40,613 bases of DNA, from NCBI GenBank assembly GCA_902500775.1, contig CABVRZ010000041.1:1-40613 (forward strand), in the 5' to 3' direction. The notes under the pieces are model-generated. The model worked only from the letters and a program-made list of their open reading frames with translations. It ran no database searches and was not told the origin of the DNA. Of the stretch, positions 23,693 to 32,528 are shown piece after piece. The number at the start of each line of letters is the position of its first letter. Within the stretch, counting starts at the first letter, position 1. Both the position numbers and the translations under genes were made by a program. This DNA comes from an uncultured Nitrospira sp. (GTDB lineage: Bacteria; Nitrospirota; Nitrospiria; Nitrospirales; Nitrospiraceae).

Positions 23693-24370
23693 TTAGACCG
23701 GTTGCGAATTGGGTCCTTTGGTGAATCGACGATGGGCTCCGATCCCGATTGCGCCAAGTAGGCCCGAACCGAATAAAATGAGTGCGCCTGGAAGCGGCAC
23801 GGGAGCCACCGTCAGCGACGTGAGGTGTCCATCAAGCAGAGCCACGAACTCTTGGTCTCTATGAAATGACCAATGCACCCTGTTAGCAGTAAAGATAGGC
23901 AAGCCGCTAAGAGATGGTGGGGCGAGGGGAAGCGAGTCGTCCCCGAACAACATGGGTGATTGGACGTGGAGATTGAACACTCCTGGGGTCAGGCCATTTA
24001 TAGGAGGGCCAGTGAAATTGAAGCTCACGACATTGTACTGATGCCAATTCGAGGCAGGAGAGAGCCCAATGACCAGCATGGAATTATTTGCGATATAGGT
24101 GTTCCCCAACAAATTAATCGAGAAGGCTGACAACGTATATTCCCCTTCATCAGGGTTGGGCCGAAGATCAGGCGTAGTAGTGTCGACCGTATAAGATCCG
24201 GAGAATGGGGTCCCAACCGGAACGAGAGGCGGGATACTTGTAAAATGGCCCGTCACTCCCTCAAAACGAAAGCCGACTAAACCCGCCTGGGCCACAGCAC
24301 TCACAGAAAGACACAGAGCCACGATAATCGATACGAGTATGCGCAAACCGCGTGTCTCGTTATGGCGCAT
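23693..24370 (-). CDS. PEP-CTERM-type secreted protein
   Basis: Exported protein of 225 residues. It has an N-terminal signal peptide ending in AVAQA (about residue 27), a beta-rich mature region with F-T-G-P and SGSYTVDTTTPD patterns, and a C-terminal tripartite sorting tail: VPLPGALILFGSGLLG near residues 194-210, then a short hydrophobic stretch, then AHRRF. This fits exosortase-sorted proteins with the PLPGA variant of the PEP motif. Such proteins are thought to be linked to exopolysaccharide production. The frame extends upstream to 24502, but the ATG at 24370 has a GGGAGGT ribosome-binding site and immediately precedes the signal peptide. Confidence 0.85.
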   Translation of the reverse strand: MRHNETRGLRILVSIIVALCLSVSAVAQAGLVGFRFEGVTGHFTSIPPLVPVGTPFSGSYTVDTTTPDLRPNPDEGEYTLSAFSINLLGNTYIANNSMLVIGLSPASNWHQYNVVSFNFTGPPINGLTPGVFNLHVQSPMLFGDDSLPLAPPSLSGLPIFTANRVHWSFHRDQEFVALLDGHLTSLTVAPVPLPGALILFGSGLLGAIGIGAHRRFTKGPNSQPV

Positions 24371-24502
24371 GATTTGTGACCTCCCTTGCTCTGGCCGAGG
24401 GTCCCTCATCTGTCTTGTTGCTCTTTCACAAGAGATGCTCGTCTCATCGGTATCCACAAGCTTGTGCACCCAACCGTTGGCTGTGAGCCCATAACAATGC
24501 AT

Positions 24503-24530
24503 ATAGTACGGTATCCGAATATATGATCAA
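24503..24530 (-). promoter_or_regulatory. Candidate promoter for the PEP-CTERM gene
   Basis: On the minus strand TTGATC (24530-24525) is followed after 16 bases by TACTAT (24508-24503). The leader would be about 126 bases. Match is moderate. Confidence 0.4.
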
Positions 24531-24717
24531 GGAGTATGCGAAAGTAAACCGGAGAGCGATACGGATGAGCAGGACCTAACTCACGATCCTCACGGCCCAC
24601 AGGAAAGCGTCAACGGGGGTGAAGAGACGATGGGTGCGCTCCTCAACGTCAGGGATCGACACTTGCTCGGAGGGTCACCGTTTCATTTCGAGATCGAGCC
24701 TCATGTTATCTCACACA

Positions 24718-24747
24718 TTGCATCACCCTTGGGATCACTCATAAGAT
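24718..24747 (+). promoter_or_regulatory. Candidate promoter for the membrane protein at 24795
   Basis: TTGCAT (24718-24723), 18-base spacer, TAAGAT (24742-24747). Start near 24754, about 40 bases before the ATG. Match is moderate. Confidence 0.4.
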
Positions 24748-24794
24748 ATGAACGCCGGAGAATGGTCAGCCGATTGAGATCGATCCTGTGAGCC

Positions 24795-25574
24795 ATGCGG
24801 TCCAACGACAACAAGAAAATCGAGGAAGCACGTGCCAATGCTCGTCGCCTGATCGAGCAGGGCCCAAAAGTATTGATAGGCCTGTTCACCATGACCGGCG
24901 TCGGTTATCTGGCAGGGTCGGTGTATACGAGATCGTATTTTGCAGAATTCGGCGCTTCCTGGATCTTAGAGGAAGTGCCGACGGCCATCTACTTCAGCCA
25001 AAACTGGATACCGTTGCTGCTTATGCTCTTCGTGGGGTATTTGGCCATGACAAACCTGGTTTTCCTGGGGAGTCAGCGCGATGTCTTAACCAGCACACGG
25101 TTCAAAATCTCACTTGCCGTGGTCAAGCAGGGCCCGTGGCTCTTGGGTGGACTCTTGGCGAGTATTCTGCTGCTCAGCTCGATTGAGTACGTGGCTGCTG
25201 CTATTGACTTGTCGATCATGGCGGTCCCCCTCATGCTGTTCCTGTTGGCTTCGGCGCTCGAGCTTTGTGTTGTCCGGTTCAACAACATTGATCGAGCTCT
25301 CGATCTCTCGACGACGTACATACTACTCGCCCTGATTGGCGTCGGACTGTATGTTGTTCCAGCACAGCTTGGCATGAACCGGGCACGGCTGGATAAACAA
25401 GAACCATCCTCTCTCCTCACCGTGTATCTTCGTGAAGAAAAAGTAATGGAGCACAAGCTGCTCTTCGCGGTTGGGGAACGGCTGTACGTCTTTCCGACCA
25501 AATATGACGGGAGCAATCCGCCGGTCAAGCGTACCATGGTCGCTCGTGTCACCTTCGTACCCCCTGAGAGCTGA
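24795..25574 (+). CDS. Five-helix membrane protein, unknown
   Basis: Protein of 259 residues. A charged cytoplasmic N-terminus is followed by five probable membrane helices (about 27-46, 69-91, 112-135, 138-160, 172-192). A soluble C-terminal domain of about 65 residues ends with VKRTMVARVTFVPPES. No signal peptide or known motif is visible. It precedes the NtrC-type regulator by 169 bases, so it is probably a separate unit, though a sensor or transporter linked to the kinase system is possible. Family not recognised. Confidence 0.7.
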   Translation: MRSNDNKKIEEARANARRLIEQGPKVLIGLFTMTGVGYLAGSVYTRSYFAEFGASWILEEVPTAIYFSQNWIPLLLMLFVGYLAMTNLVFLGSQRDVLTSTRFKISLAVVKQGPWLLGGLLASILLLSSIEYVAAAIDLSIMAVPLMLFLLASALELCVVRFNNIDRALDLSTTYILLALIGVGLYVVPAQLGMNRARLDKQEPSSLLTVYLREEKVMEHKLLFAVGERLYVFPTKYDGSNPPVKRTMVARVTFVPPES

Positions 25575-25743
25575 TCCGATCGACAATCTTAGCCGAGATT
25601 GGTCCTGCCCTTGCACATCCGCTATATTCGAGACCGCAAAGAGGCCAAAACTGTTGCATAATGCGCCAGGAAGGAAGGGTTGTTCCGTGGCAATTTGGGG
25701 CAATGAAGTCTTGTCCCACCCTCTACCATGTTTGGAGGAATCA

Positions 25744-27123
25744 ATGACAGAAGATTGGGGCGCGATCCTCGTCGTGGATGATGATGCGGATATGCGGGAA
25801 CTGGCCTATGACATGCTGAAAGACCGCGGGCATCAGGTGATGATGGCTGGAAGCGGAGAAGAGGCGCTGAAACGATTGGGCGAGGAAGACTATGCCGTGG
25901 TCCTGACCGATCTCCGCATGAAAGGGATGGAAGGGATCGAGTTGTTAGCGGAAATCAAACGCAGATATCCCGATATCAACGTCATTCTCATGACGGCATT
26001 CGGATCGGTGGAGACGGCAGTTGAAGCGATGAAACACGGCGCCAGCGATTACCTGACGAAGCCCGTGAAGAAAGATGACCTGGTTCGCGTGATTGAGCGG
26101 GTCGTTCGCGAGGCGTCCTTGCGTCGGGAGGTGAGCCGACTCAGAAAAGAAGTACATAAAGAATATAGCTTTCATCAGATCCTGGGAAAGAGTAAGGCAA
26201 TCCAGGGGGTCTTCGATCTTATTCGCCGGGTGGCCGATAGTCCGACCAATGTTCTGATTACCGGAGAGAGCGGCACAGGGAAGGAATTGGTGGCGAAGGC
26301 GATTCACTTCAATAGCGACCGAAAAGATGCGCCATTTATTCCGGTCAATTGCGCAGCCATTCCAGAACAACTGCTAGAGAGCGAGCTTTTTGGACATATG
26401 CGCGGTGCCTTTACCGACGCGAAGCTCGACAAGCGGGGCTTGTTTGAAGAGGCGCAGAAGGGTACCTTGTTTCTCGATGAGATCAGCGAGCTGCCGCTCA
26501 TGCTCCAAGCCAAGATTCTCCGCGCGATTCAGGAGAAGGAGATCAGGCGGGTGGGTGCGACGAAGCCCATCTCGGTGGATGTCCGAATCATCGCGGCCAC
26601 CAACCTGAATCTCAATGAGGAAGTGAAGGGTAAACGATTTCGTGAGGATCTCTACTATCGACTTAATGTCATCGAACTGAAGTTGCCACCGCTTCGAGAG
26701 CGGCGGGAGGATATCCCGCTCCTGGTGGATGCCTTTCTCAAGAAATGTGGCAATGCGCGTGGGAAAGACGTGAAGGGGGTAAGCGAGGCGGCACTGGCGA
26801 TGTTGATAGACTATGCCTGGCCCGGCAATGTGCGGGAACTCGAGAACGTGATTGAACGGGCGGTGACGCTGAGCCGTGGCGAGAAAATTTTGCCGGATGA
26901 TTTGCCTCCGGCGGTTCAGGGGGCGCGAGGAGATCGGCGTGTGTTGGACGAAGCGGCCGAACAAACTTTACCCTTACACGAGCTTGAGAAGGAGTACATC
27001 AAGAAGGTTCTCGAAAAGACAGGCGGCAACAAGTATCAGGCCGCTCATGCCCTTGGAATCGATCGAAAGACCTTGTATCGTAAACTCGCCGAAATCGAAG
27101 GTAAGCCTCACCCAGAGGAATAG
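25744..27123 (+). CDS. NtrC-family sigma54-dependent response regulator (GAFTDA variant)
   Basis: Enhancer-binding activator of 459 residues. The receiver domain (about 7-120) has the acidic pair VDDDAD, phosphorylatable Asp56 and the Lys in TKPVKK. The AAA+ domain has Walker A GESGTGKE, Walker B GTLFLDEI and the arginine-finger region. The sigma54-contacting loop is GAFTDA (221-226) rather than GAFTGA. A Fis-type helix-turn-helix lies at the C-terminus (GGNKYQAAHALGIDRKTLYR). A frame begins at 25471, but the ATG at 25744 with GGAGGAATCA upstream is the real start. It is followed after 68 bases by its probable cognate kinase, so the pair forms an operon. Targets may include the sigma54 promoters downstream. 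Confidence 0.94.
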   Translation: MTEDWGAILVVDDDADMRELAYDMLKDRGHQVMMAGSGEEALKRLGEEDYAVVLTDLRMKGMEGIELLAEIKRRYPDINVILMTAFGSVETAVEAMKHGASDYLTKPVKKDDLVRVIERVVREASLRREVSRLRKEVHKEYSFHQILGKSKAIQGVFDLIRRVADSPTNVLITGESGTGKELVAKAIHFNSDRKDAPFIPVNCAAIPEQLLESELFGHMRGAFTDAKLDKRGLFEEAQKGTLFLDEISELPLMLQAKILRAIQEKEIRRVGATKPISVDVRIIAATNLNLNEEVKGKRFREDLYYRLNVIELKLPPLRERREDIPLLVDAFLKKCGNARGKDVKGVSEAALAMLIDYAWPGNVRELENVIERAVTLSRGEKILPDDLPPAVQGARGDRRVLDEAAEQTLPLHELEKEYIKKVLEKTGGNKYQAAHALGIDRKTLYRKLAEIEGKPHPEE

Positions 27124-27191
27124 CCATCACTGTCGGATCATTGCAGCGAGACTGTGAAGAAACAGTTCCGCTTCAGGCCGGGATCGATCAC

Positions 27192-29498
27192 ATGAAGGAT
27201 GTCGACCGTCTCGCCATGCGTGTTGTGCATTGGGCGATCCCACTTCTCACGATCGGGATCTTTGTCTTCGACATCCTGACTCCCGTGGGAATTGCCGTAT
27301 CGATTCTCTATGTCATTCCCCTACTGCTCACGGTGTTTAAGTCGGAGGCACACGAATCGCTTTATTTTTGTGGCCTTGCCACCAGCCTCCTCTGGCTCGG
27401 ATTGTTTCTCAAGCCTCCGGGTAGTTCGCTCCCGTATGGCGTGCTCAATCGGACGTTGGGAACCTCCGTTTTGTGGATCTTAGCCCTGGGACTGATCCAC
27501 TTAAGACGGCTGCAACATGAAGCAGTACAGGCCGAACGAGCGTTGATGTCGGAACGTGTGGAGCGAGCCCATGCCGAAGGGTTGATGATGGAAGCGCAAC
27601 AGGCACGGTACGACGCGGATCGAGAGGCCGTTCGTGCCGTCGTCGGTCGTCAAGAAGCGGAAGAGCAACTCCTGGTCAGCCGATTGAGACTGGAAAGCAT
27701 CATTGAATCCGCGATGGATGCGATCATCACCGTGGACGCGGATCAGACAGTTGTGTTGTTCAACCAATCGGCCGAGCAGATGTTCGGCTGTTCCACTCAA
27801 GAGGCAATCGGGCAGCCGCTTGATCGATTCTTGCCCGCTCGGTATCGCGAAGGCCACCGCCACCATATGCGTGAGTTCGGCCAATCCGGCGCGACGAGCC
27901 GGAAGATGGGCAAACTGGGAACGGTGATGGGACTTCGCTCCAACGGAGAAGAGTTTCCGATCGAAGCGGCAATCTCGCATATCGCCGTCGAACATCAGAA
28001 ATACTCTACCGTCATCCTCAGGGACATCACCGACCGCAAGCGGACCGAAGAAGCCCACCAAGAGAGTCAGCGGCAACTCTCAACCCTAATGAGCAATCTC
28101 CCAGGCTTTGTGTATCGCTGCAAGAACGATCGTGACTGGACCTTCGAATATGTCAGCGGGGGCGTGTCCGACCTGACGGGGTACACCGATCAGGAATACC
28201 TCGCGCAACGGATCATCACGTATGGCGACAATACCCATCCAGGTGACCGTGAGCGAGTGTGGCAAGAAATTCAGGCAGCGGTGGCGCAGCATCGCCCCTA
28301 CGAAACGACGTACCGCATCCTCACCAAGCTGGGGGAGGTCAAGTCGGTTTGGGAACGGGGTGAAGGGGTTTACACAACGGACGGGACCCTGAATTATCTA
28401 GAAGGATTTGTGACTGACATCACGGAACGGAAGCGAGCCGAGCACCTACTGCGACAAAGCGAAGAGCGATACCGGCGTTTAATCGCCATTTCGCCCTACG
28501 CCATTCTGGTGAACAGAGGCGATCGCATCCTCTTCGCGAATGACCAGGCGATCAAACTGTTCGGTGCGGTGAAGGCTGAGGAGATTCTGGGGAAACCGGT
28601 CATGGACCTGTTCCATCCTGAGTATCACTCAGCGATTCGAGAGCGCATCCATGAATTGGTGGAAGGTCGCGTACAAGTACCCGTGCTCGAGGAGAGAATC
28701 ATCACCTTGAGTGGTAAGTCGGTAGATGCAGAAGTCAGCGTGGCGCGATTCGTGGACGAAGAAGGTCCGGCGATCTTGGTTATGCTCCGCGATATCAGCG
28801 AACGAAAGCGATTGCAGGAGCAGTTGCGAAGAACAGAGCGGATTGCTGAGCTCGGAACACTCGCCTCCGGCATGGCCCACGAAATCGGGACCCCGATGAA
28901 CGTCATTCTTGGCCGGGCCGAATATTTGATGGATCGCGTTACGGAGGAGCCGATCAAGAAAGGCCTCCAAACCATCATTACCCAAGTCGAGCGAATTACA
29001 CGGGTGATGAACCAGCTACTCACCTTTGCACGGCGGAAAGCTCCGGAGCGCGTCCAGCTCGATCTGAAGCAAGTGATTGAAGACAGCCTCGAGATGTTTC
29101 ACGAACGTCTTGCACGCAATCAGATTCAGGTTGAGTTGTTGTTGGCGGATCCATGTCCCATGGTCTTGGCCGATGCGGACCAGATGATCCAAGTCATGAT
29201 CAACCTCGTCATGAACGCCGTGCACGCGATGCCGGATGGTGGGACGCTCCATGTCGGTCTTGCCGCTGAACCACAGATGGTAAAACTCACCATTGCGGAT
29301 ACCGGACATGGGATTCCACGCGAAGTGATCAAGAAGATCTTCGAGCCGTTCTTTACGACGAAGGAATTCGGCCAAGGGACGGGATTAGGGCTGACAGTCG
29401 TCAAGGGCATCATCGACGAACACCAGGGTTCCATCGCCGTTGAGAGTCAGGAAGGAAAGGGAACGACATTCACCATTGTTTTGCCCAAGAGTGAATAG
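27192..29498 (+). CDS. Membrane PAS-domain sensor histidine kinase (NtrB-like)
   Basis: Kinase of 768 residues. The N-terminal 110 residues form about three to four membrane helices, followed by a coiled coil rich in Glu and Arg. Three PAS domains follow: the first begins SIIESAMDAIITVD, the second has the PAS-3-like WTFEYVSGGVSDLTGY, and the third begins LIAISPYAILVN. Each ends in D-I-T/S-x-R-K-R. The dimerisation box LGTLASGMAHEIGTPMNVIL holds the phospho-acceptor His563. The ATPase domain has NLVMNAVHAM, ADTGHGIP and GTGLGLTVV. A TTG at 27141 is in frame, but the ATG at 27192 gives a normal membrane start, with only a weak ribosome-binding site. It likely phosphorylates the regulator encoded just upstream. 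Confidence 0.92.
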   Translation: MKDVDRLAMRVVHWAIPLLTIGIFVFDILTPVGIAVSILYVIPLLLTVFKSEAHESLYFCGLATSLLWLGLFLKPPGSSLPYGVLNRTLGTSVLWILALGLIHLRRLQHEAVQAERALMSERVERAHAEGLMMEAQQARYDADREAVRAVVGRQEAEEQLLVSRLRLESIIESAMDAIITVDADQTVVLFNQSAEQMFGCSTQEAIGQPLDRFLPARYREGHRHHMREFGQSGATSRKMGKLGTVMGLRSNGEEFPIEAAISHIAVEHQKYSTVILRDITDRKRTEEAHQESQRQLSTLMSNLPGFVYRCKNDRDWTFEYVSGGVSDLTGYTDQEYLAQRIITYGDNTHPGDRERVWQEIQAAVAQHRPYETTYRILTKLGEVKSVWERGEGVYTTDGTLNYLEGFVTDITERKRAEHLLRQSEERYRRLIAISPYAILVNRGDRILFANDQAIKLFGAVKAEEILGKPVMDLFHPEYHSAIRERIHELVEGRVQVPVLEERIITLSGKSVDAEVSVARFVDEEGPAILVMLRDISERKRLQEQLRRTERIAELGTLASGMAHEIGTPMNVILGRAEYLMDRVTEEPIKKGLQTIITQVERITRVMNQLLTFARRKAPERVQLDLKQVIEDSLEMFHERLARNQIQVELLLADPCPMVLADADQMIQVMINLVMNAVHAMPDGGTLHVGLAAEPQMVKLTIADTGHGIPREVIKKIFEPFFTTKEFGQGTGLGLTVVKGIIDEHQGSIAVESQEGKGTTFTIVLPKSE

Positions 29499-29510
29499 TT
29501 GTGTCTTCGT

Positions 29511-29571
29511 AGTGCTGAGTTTTCTAAAGACTCGGCACTGTGCACTTTCACACTCAGCACTATGAAGTGCT
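29511..29571. repeat. AGTGCTGAGT inverted-repeat cluster
   Basis: AGTGCTGAGT (29511-29520) can pair with ACTCGGCACT (29530-29539, one G-T) or perfectly with ACTCAGCACT (29552-29561), whose end can also pair with AGTGCT (29566-29571). Mutually exclusive hairpins lie just after the kinase stop codon. No T tract. It resembles intergenic repeat families with an ACTCAGCACT core. Confidence 0.55.
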
Positions 29572-29692
29572 GTAGCATCTCGCAACAGCTGATCTGTTCT
29601 TGATTGTGGTCATTCTCGCCACTGAATGTTTATCTGCGACCTCTTCCGTTCAAATTTCGCCGAATTATGGCTCAGTTAATTGTCATGAGCTC

Positions 29693-29708
29693 AGGCATCA
29701 CCCTTGCT
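29693..29708 (+). promoter_or_regulatory. Candidate sigma54 promoter for the receiver/activator pair
   Basis: AGGCAT with GG at 29694-29695 and TTGC with GC at 29706-29707 show the exact ten-base gap between GG and GC that defines -24/-12 elements. The -24 element deviates from TGGCAC at two positions. The start would be near 29719, 28 bases before the ATG at 29747. Confidence 0.45.
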
Positions 29709-29746
29709 CTTTTTGTCATCAAGCCACTGGGCCTGGGTAAACCGAG

Positions 29747-30154
29747 ATGAAGGTGGCGACTGTGGGAAATAGAAAGACGGCAGTGCTACTCATCGTCGAA
29801 GATGACCGGGAGATGCGGAGTCTCCTGTGCGATGAATTTTCGGATACAAGGTATCAGCTCCGGGAAGCGAGAGATGGAGACGAAGCCTTTCTCGCAGTTC
29901 TGCAATCCGTACCGGATTTGATTCTCACCGACCTCCGGATGCCGGCTGGAGGGGATGATTACATCAGTCGGTTGAGGACTGTGGCTCCCAGATGTCCGAT
30001 TGTCGTAATTACAGGGTTTGGCGATGCCACGTTGAAGGCGCAGGTGATGAAAGCTGGGGCAAATGCCTACTACGACAAGCCAGTCCGACTTGCTGACTTG
30101 AAGATGTGTGTGCAACAATTGCTCGACCACCGACCAGGAATTGATGGCGGATAG
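29747..30154 (+). CDS. Stand-alone response-regulator receiver protein
   Basis: Single receiver domain of 135 residues without an output domain. Acidic residues lie in VEDDREM, the phosphorylated Asp62 in LILTDLRMP, the switch Thr in VVITGFG and the conserved Lys in YDKPVR. It starts 32 bases before the sigma54 activator that follows, so the two are co-transcribed. It may serve as a separately encoded phospho-input for that activator or as a phosphate shuttle for the kinase at 27192. The preceding spacer holds a candidate sigma54 promoter. Confidence 0.88.
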   Translation: MKVATVGNRKTAVLLIVEDDREMRSLLCDEFSDTRYQLREARDGDEAFLAVLQSVPDLILTDLRMPAGGDDYISRLRTVAPRCPIVVITGFGDATLKAQVMKAGANAYYDKPVRLADLKMCVQQLLDHRPGIDGG

Positions 30155-30186
30155 CTTGGTCCTTTGTCCCGAGAAGCGAGATCATC

Positions 30187-31566
30187 TTGCCAGACTTGGA
30201 ATCCCCCGGCATACCACCGCTCAATGATCCCGTCATTGCTGCACGAATTGAGGCCATCAAACAGTTGGCGCAGGGGCTGTCTGATCGGGTGGCCGTCATG
30301 GATCAATCGTTCAACGTCGTCTACGCGAACGAAGCAGCGTGGTCTGTGCGCAAGAGCACAGATACTCCACGGACCCATGCCAAGTGCTATGAAGCCTTTG
30401 CACAGCGGACCGACCCCTGTGGAGCCTGTCCCGCGATCAAGGTATTCGAGGCTCCGGATGTTCAGTGCGTATCCTGTTCGGGAGGAGGGGACGGCACGGC
30501 CTGTGGGATGCAGCAAGCCTTTCCATTAACGGATACACAGGGATTGGTCACCTCCATGTTGGTGCTCTTCCAACCGACCTCGAAACCTGTTGGAGCTGCC
30601 ACAGCTGCGAACAGCTGTCCCGCACCTCTTGTGGATGGTCTTGGTGACCTGATCGGTCGAAGTCCGATCATGCAGCAGCTCTTCGACATGACACGTCTTG
30701 TTGCAGAGAGTTCCGCGACCGTCCTCATCCAAGGTGAGAGCGGAACGGGTAAAGAGCTTCTGGCGAAAACGATTCATGCGCTCAGTCCCAGACGGGATCG
30801 ACCCTTTGTCGTGGTTGACTGCGGCTCATTGCCGGAGACGTTACTTGAAAGCGAACTGTTTGGGCATGTGAAGGGAGCGTTTACCGGGGCAGTGGCGAAC
30901 AAACGGGGTTTATTTGATGAGGCTGACGGAGGCACGATCTTCCTTGATGAGATTGCCGATACCACGCCGACCTTTCAAGCCAAGTTGCTTCGTGTCCTCC
31001 AGGAGAGTGAGATCAAGCCGGTGGGTGGAACACGCACGGTCAAGATCCATGTGCGTGTCATCTCAGCCTCAAACAAGGATCTGACGGAACTCGTGAAAGC
31101 CAAAATGTTTCGACAGGACCTGTACTATCGATTGGCTGTGCTGCCTCTGTATTTACCGGCTCTACGGGAACGGCGAGAGGATATCCCATTGCTTGTCCGG
31201 CATTTCGTCGCGGGGTCTTGTGCACGACATCATCAGCCGCTGCGATACGTGGATGAGCGGGCTTTGCGGTTGTTACGTGACGCTCCTTGGCCGGGGAATG
31301 TCCGACAGTTGCAGCACTATATCGAACGGGCCGTGGTGACGACGGCTGGCCCATCGCTGGTGTGTCAGGATCTTCTAGACCAGTCCCTTGAGGTAGAGGA
31401 CGAAGGTTTACGATCCGCGTCGCGTGGGGTGGTGGCCCAGACGGAGCGCTCCCGGATCGTTGATGCCCTGCAGAAGACCGCGGGAAACCGTTTGAGAGCA
31501 GCCAAGTTGCTCAGAATCAGCCGGGCGAGTCTCTATAACAAACTTCGAGCCTACAGCATCGAATAG
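30187..31566 (+). CDS. Sigma54-dependent activator with a cysteine-rich PAS sensor domain
   Basis: Enhancer-binding protein of 459 residues with no receiver domain. Residues about 20-140 form a PAS-like domain with six cysteines: Cys67, Cys78, Cys81, Cys94, Cys97 and Cys106. These include C-x2-C-P and C-x2-C pairs, suited to binding a metal, Fe-S cluster or haem, or to thiol redox sensing. The AAA+ domain has GESGTGKE, an intact sigma54-contact GAFTGA (230-235) and GTIFLDEI. The C-terminal Fis-type helix-turn-helix contains [20 protein letters not shown]. The start is a TTG at 30187; no ATG or GTG is available in frame between it and the upstream stop at 30142. It probably activates the sigma54 promoter at 32068, about 500 bases downstream. 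Confidence 0.92.
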   Translation: MPDLESPGIPPLNDPVIAARIEAIKQLAQGLSDRVAVMDQSFNVVYANEAAWSVRKSTDTPRTHAKCYEAFAQRTDPCGACPAIKVFEAPDVQCVSCSGGGDGTACGMQQAFPLTDTQGLVTSMLVLFQPTSKPVGAATAANSCPAPLVDGLGDLIGRSPIMQQLFDMTRLVAESSATVLIQGESGTGKELLAKTIHALSPRRDRPFVVVDCGSLPETLLESELFGHVKGAFTGAVANKRGLFDEADGGTIFLDEIADTTPTFQAKLLRVLQESEIKPVGGTRTVKIHVRVISASNKDLTELVKAKMFRQDLYYRLAVLPLYLPALRERREDIPLLVRHFVAGSCARHHQPLRYVDERALRLLRDAPWPGNVRQLQHYIERAVVTTAGPSLVCQDLLDQSLEVEDEGLRSASRGVVAQTERSRIVDALQKTAGNRLRAAKLLRISRASLYNKLRAYSIE

Positions 31567-32067
31567 GATCGGTTGTTCCCTTGTCCACGTCCTTTCCTGG
31601 GTCGTGGCCCTCTGCAGAGTGGGATCATCTCATCTGGGATCCAGAATCTTCCAGTCCGGCCAGTACTGCTGACTCTTCTCACCGATCGGATGGATTTCAT
31701 TTATTGCATGCTTCCCTGATGCGATCGAAGAAGATTGTCCACATCGTTCCGAAATGATTCCGCCTCCATAAATCTGGATGCACTACTCGGGTGACATGGG
31801 GATAGGCTTGCCTTCAACGTGTGGAGCCTCCATCGATCGAACTGCAACAGGTTCATCTGCCCCTTTTCTCCTCCTCATTCCTGAACAAACGTCTATCCGT
31901 GTGGACAGCATAAGCGAGCGATATTTTGGGAAATGAGGAAATCTTGTCCGACACTGTCTAACTAAGTGGAATTTCCCGTGGAGCAGGGGCTGATCAGAGG
32001 ACCGATGGGCGAGGTCCATCTTCGCGCCTGATGCGTCAATGGTTCATTGATGCGTGACAAACAAGGA
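31567..32067. other. Non-coding spacer upstream of the sigma54 promoter
   Basis: No credible gene. It holds a possible activator-binding pair: CCGTGTGGACAG (31897-31908) and, inverted, TTGTCCGACACTG (31944-31956). These lie about 140-200 bases upstream of the predicted start at 32094, a normal distance for enhancer sites of sigma54 activators. Confidence 0.4.
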
Positions 32068-32083
32068 TGGCACGCCAGTTGCT
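32068..32083 (+). promoter_or_regulatory. Consensus sigma54 promoter
   Basis: TGGCACG (32068-32074), four bases, TTGCT (32079-32083). This is a perfect match to TGGCACG-N4-TTGCW, with ten bases between the GG (32069-32070) and GC (32081-32082). Transcription should start near 32094. It lies about 500 bases downstream of a sigma54 activator gene on the same strand. Confidence 0.85.
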
Positions 32084-32093
32084 GAATAGCTGA

Positions 32094-32242
32094 GTAACAC
32101 AGAGGGCTCGATCTTTCTGTGGGCTGGGTGGTGATAAGCCCTGTTGCCACCCAGCACTGTCCACCCGAATGTGAGCGGTTGTCCCGACCGCCACGTGTCA
32201 AAGATGAGGGGGTCACAGGTGAGAGTGGCCCCCTCATTTTTT
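32094..32242 (+). ncRNA. Predicted sigma54-dependent structured small RNA (about 149 nt)
   Basis: Bounded by a consensus sigma54 promoter and a strong intrinsic terminator. Between them are a perfect nine-base-pair stem (GCTGGGTGG at 32123-32131 with CCACCCAGC at 32147-32155) and a second stem (GTGAGCGGT at 32171-32179 with ACCGCCAC at 32187-32194, one bulged A). The terminator hairpin follows. No open frame with a ribosome-binding site fits inside. The single-stranded 5' part (AGAGGGCTCGATC) or the terminator loop (AGGTGAGA) could pair with mRNA. It could instead be an attenuated leader for the genes downstream. It matches no RNA family known to me. Confidence 0.6.
32204..32242 (+). terminator. 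Strong intrinsic terminator of the predicted small RNA
   Basis: A thirteen-base-pair stem with one G-T pair (32204-32216 with 32225-32237), an eight-base loop and a run of six T residues (32237-32242). Confidence 0.88.
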
Positions 32243-32330
32243 CTCTGTGGGCAAGACGGATTACAGATCACCGCTGGGCGACGGTGAACGGCGTGTGGTC
32301 CTGACACTGCAATGTGTTACGGATCAGCGG

Positions 32331-32528
32331 ATGGGACCGCTGAACAAACGGTTTTTGAACATCAAGGACGCAGTCGCCTGTTTTGGCCCGGCTGCGCTGA
32401 TGCGCAGGGCCAAGACGAAGCAGGTGATCCGCGCGGATGGAACCTCACCGTCAGACACGATGATCGAGCAGATAACAATGCTATTCCCTATAGGAGTTGG
32501 TGGTGCATCTCTCCATCGCGATTCCTGA
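32331..32528 (+). CDS. Doubtful short ORF between terminator and next gene
   Basis: The frame stays open from a GTG at 32247, directly in the terminator T tract, to 32528. An internal ATG at 32331 would give 65 residues. Neither start has a good ribosome-binding site, and the end overlaps the next gene by 26 bases. It has no recognised motif. It may be a non-coding leader. Confidence 0.25.
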   Translation: MGPLNKRFLNIKDAVACFGPAALMRRAKTKQVIRADGTSPSDTMIEQITMLFPIGVGGASLHRDS

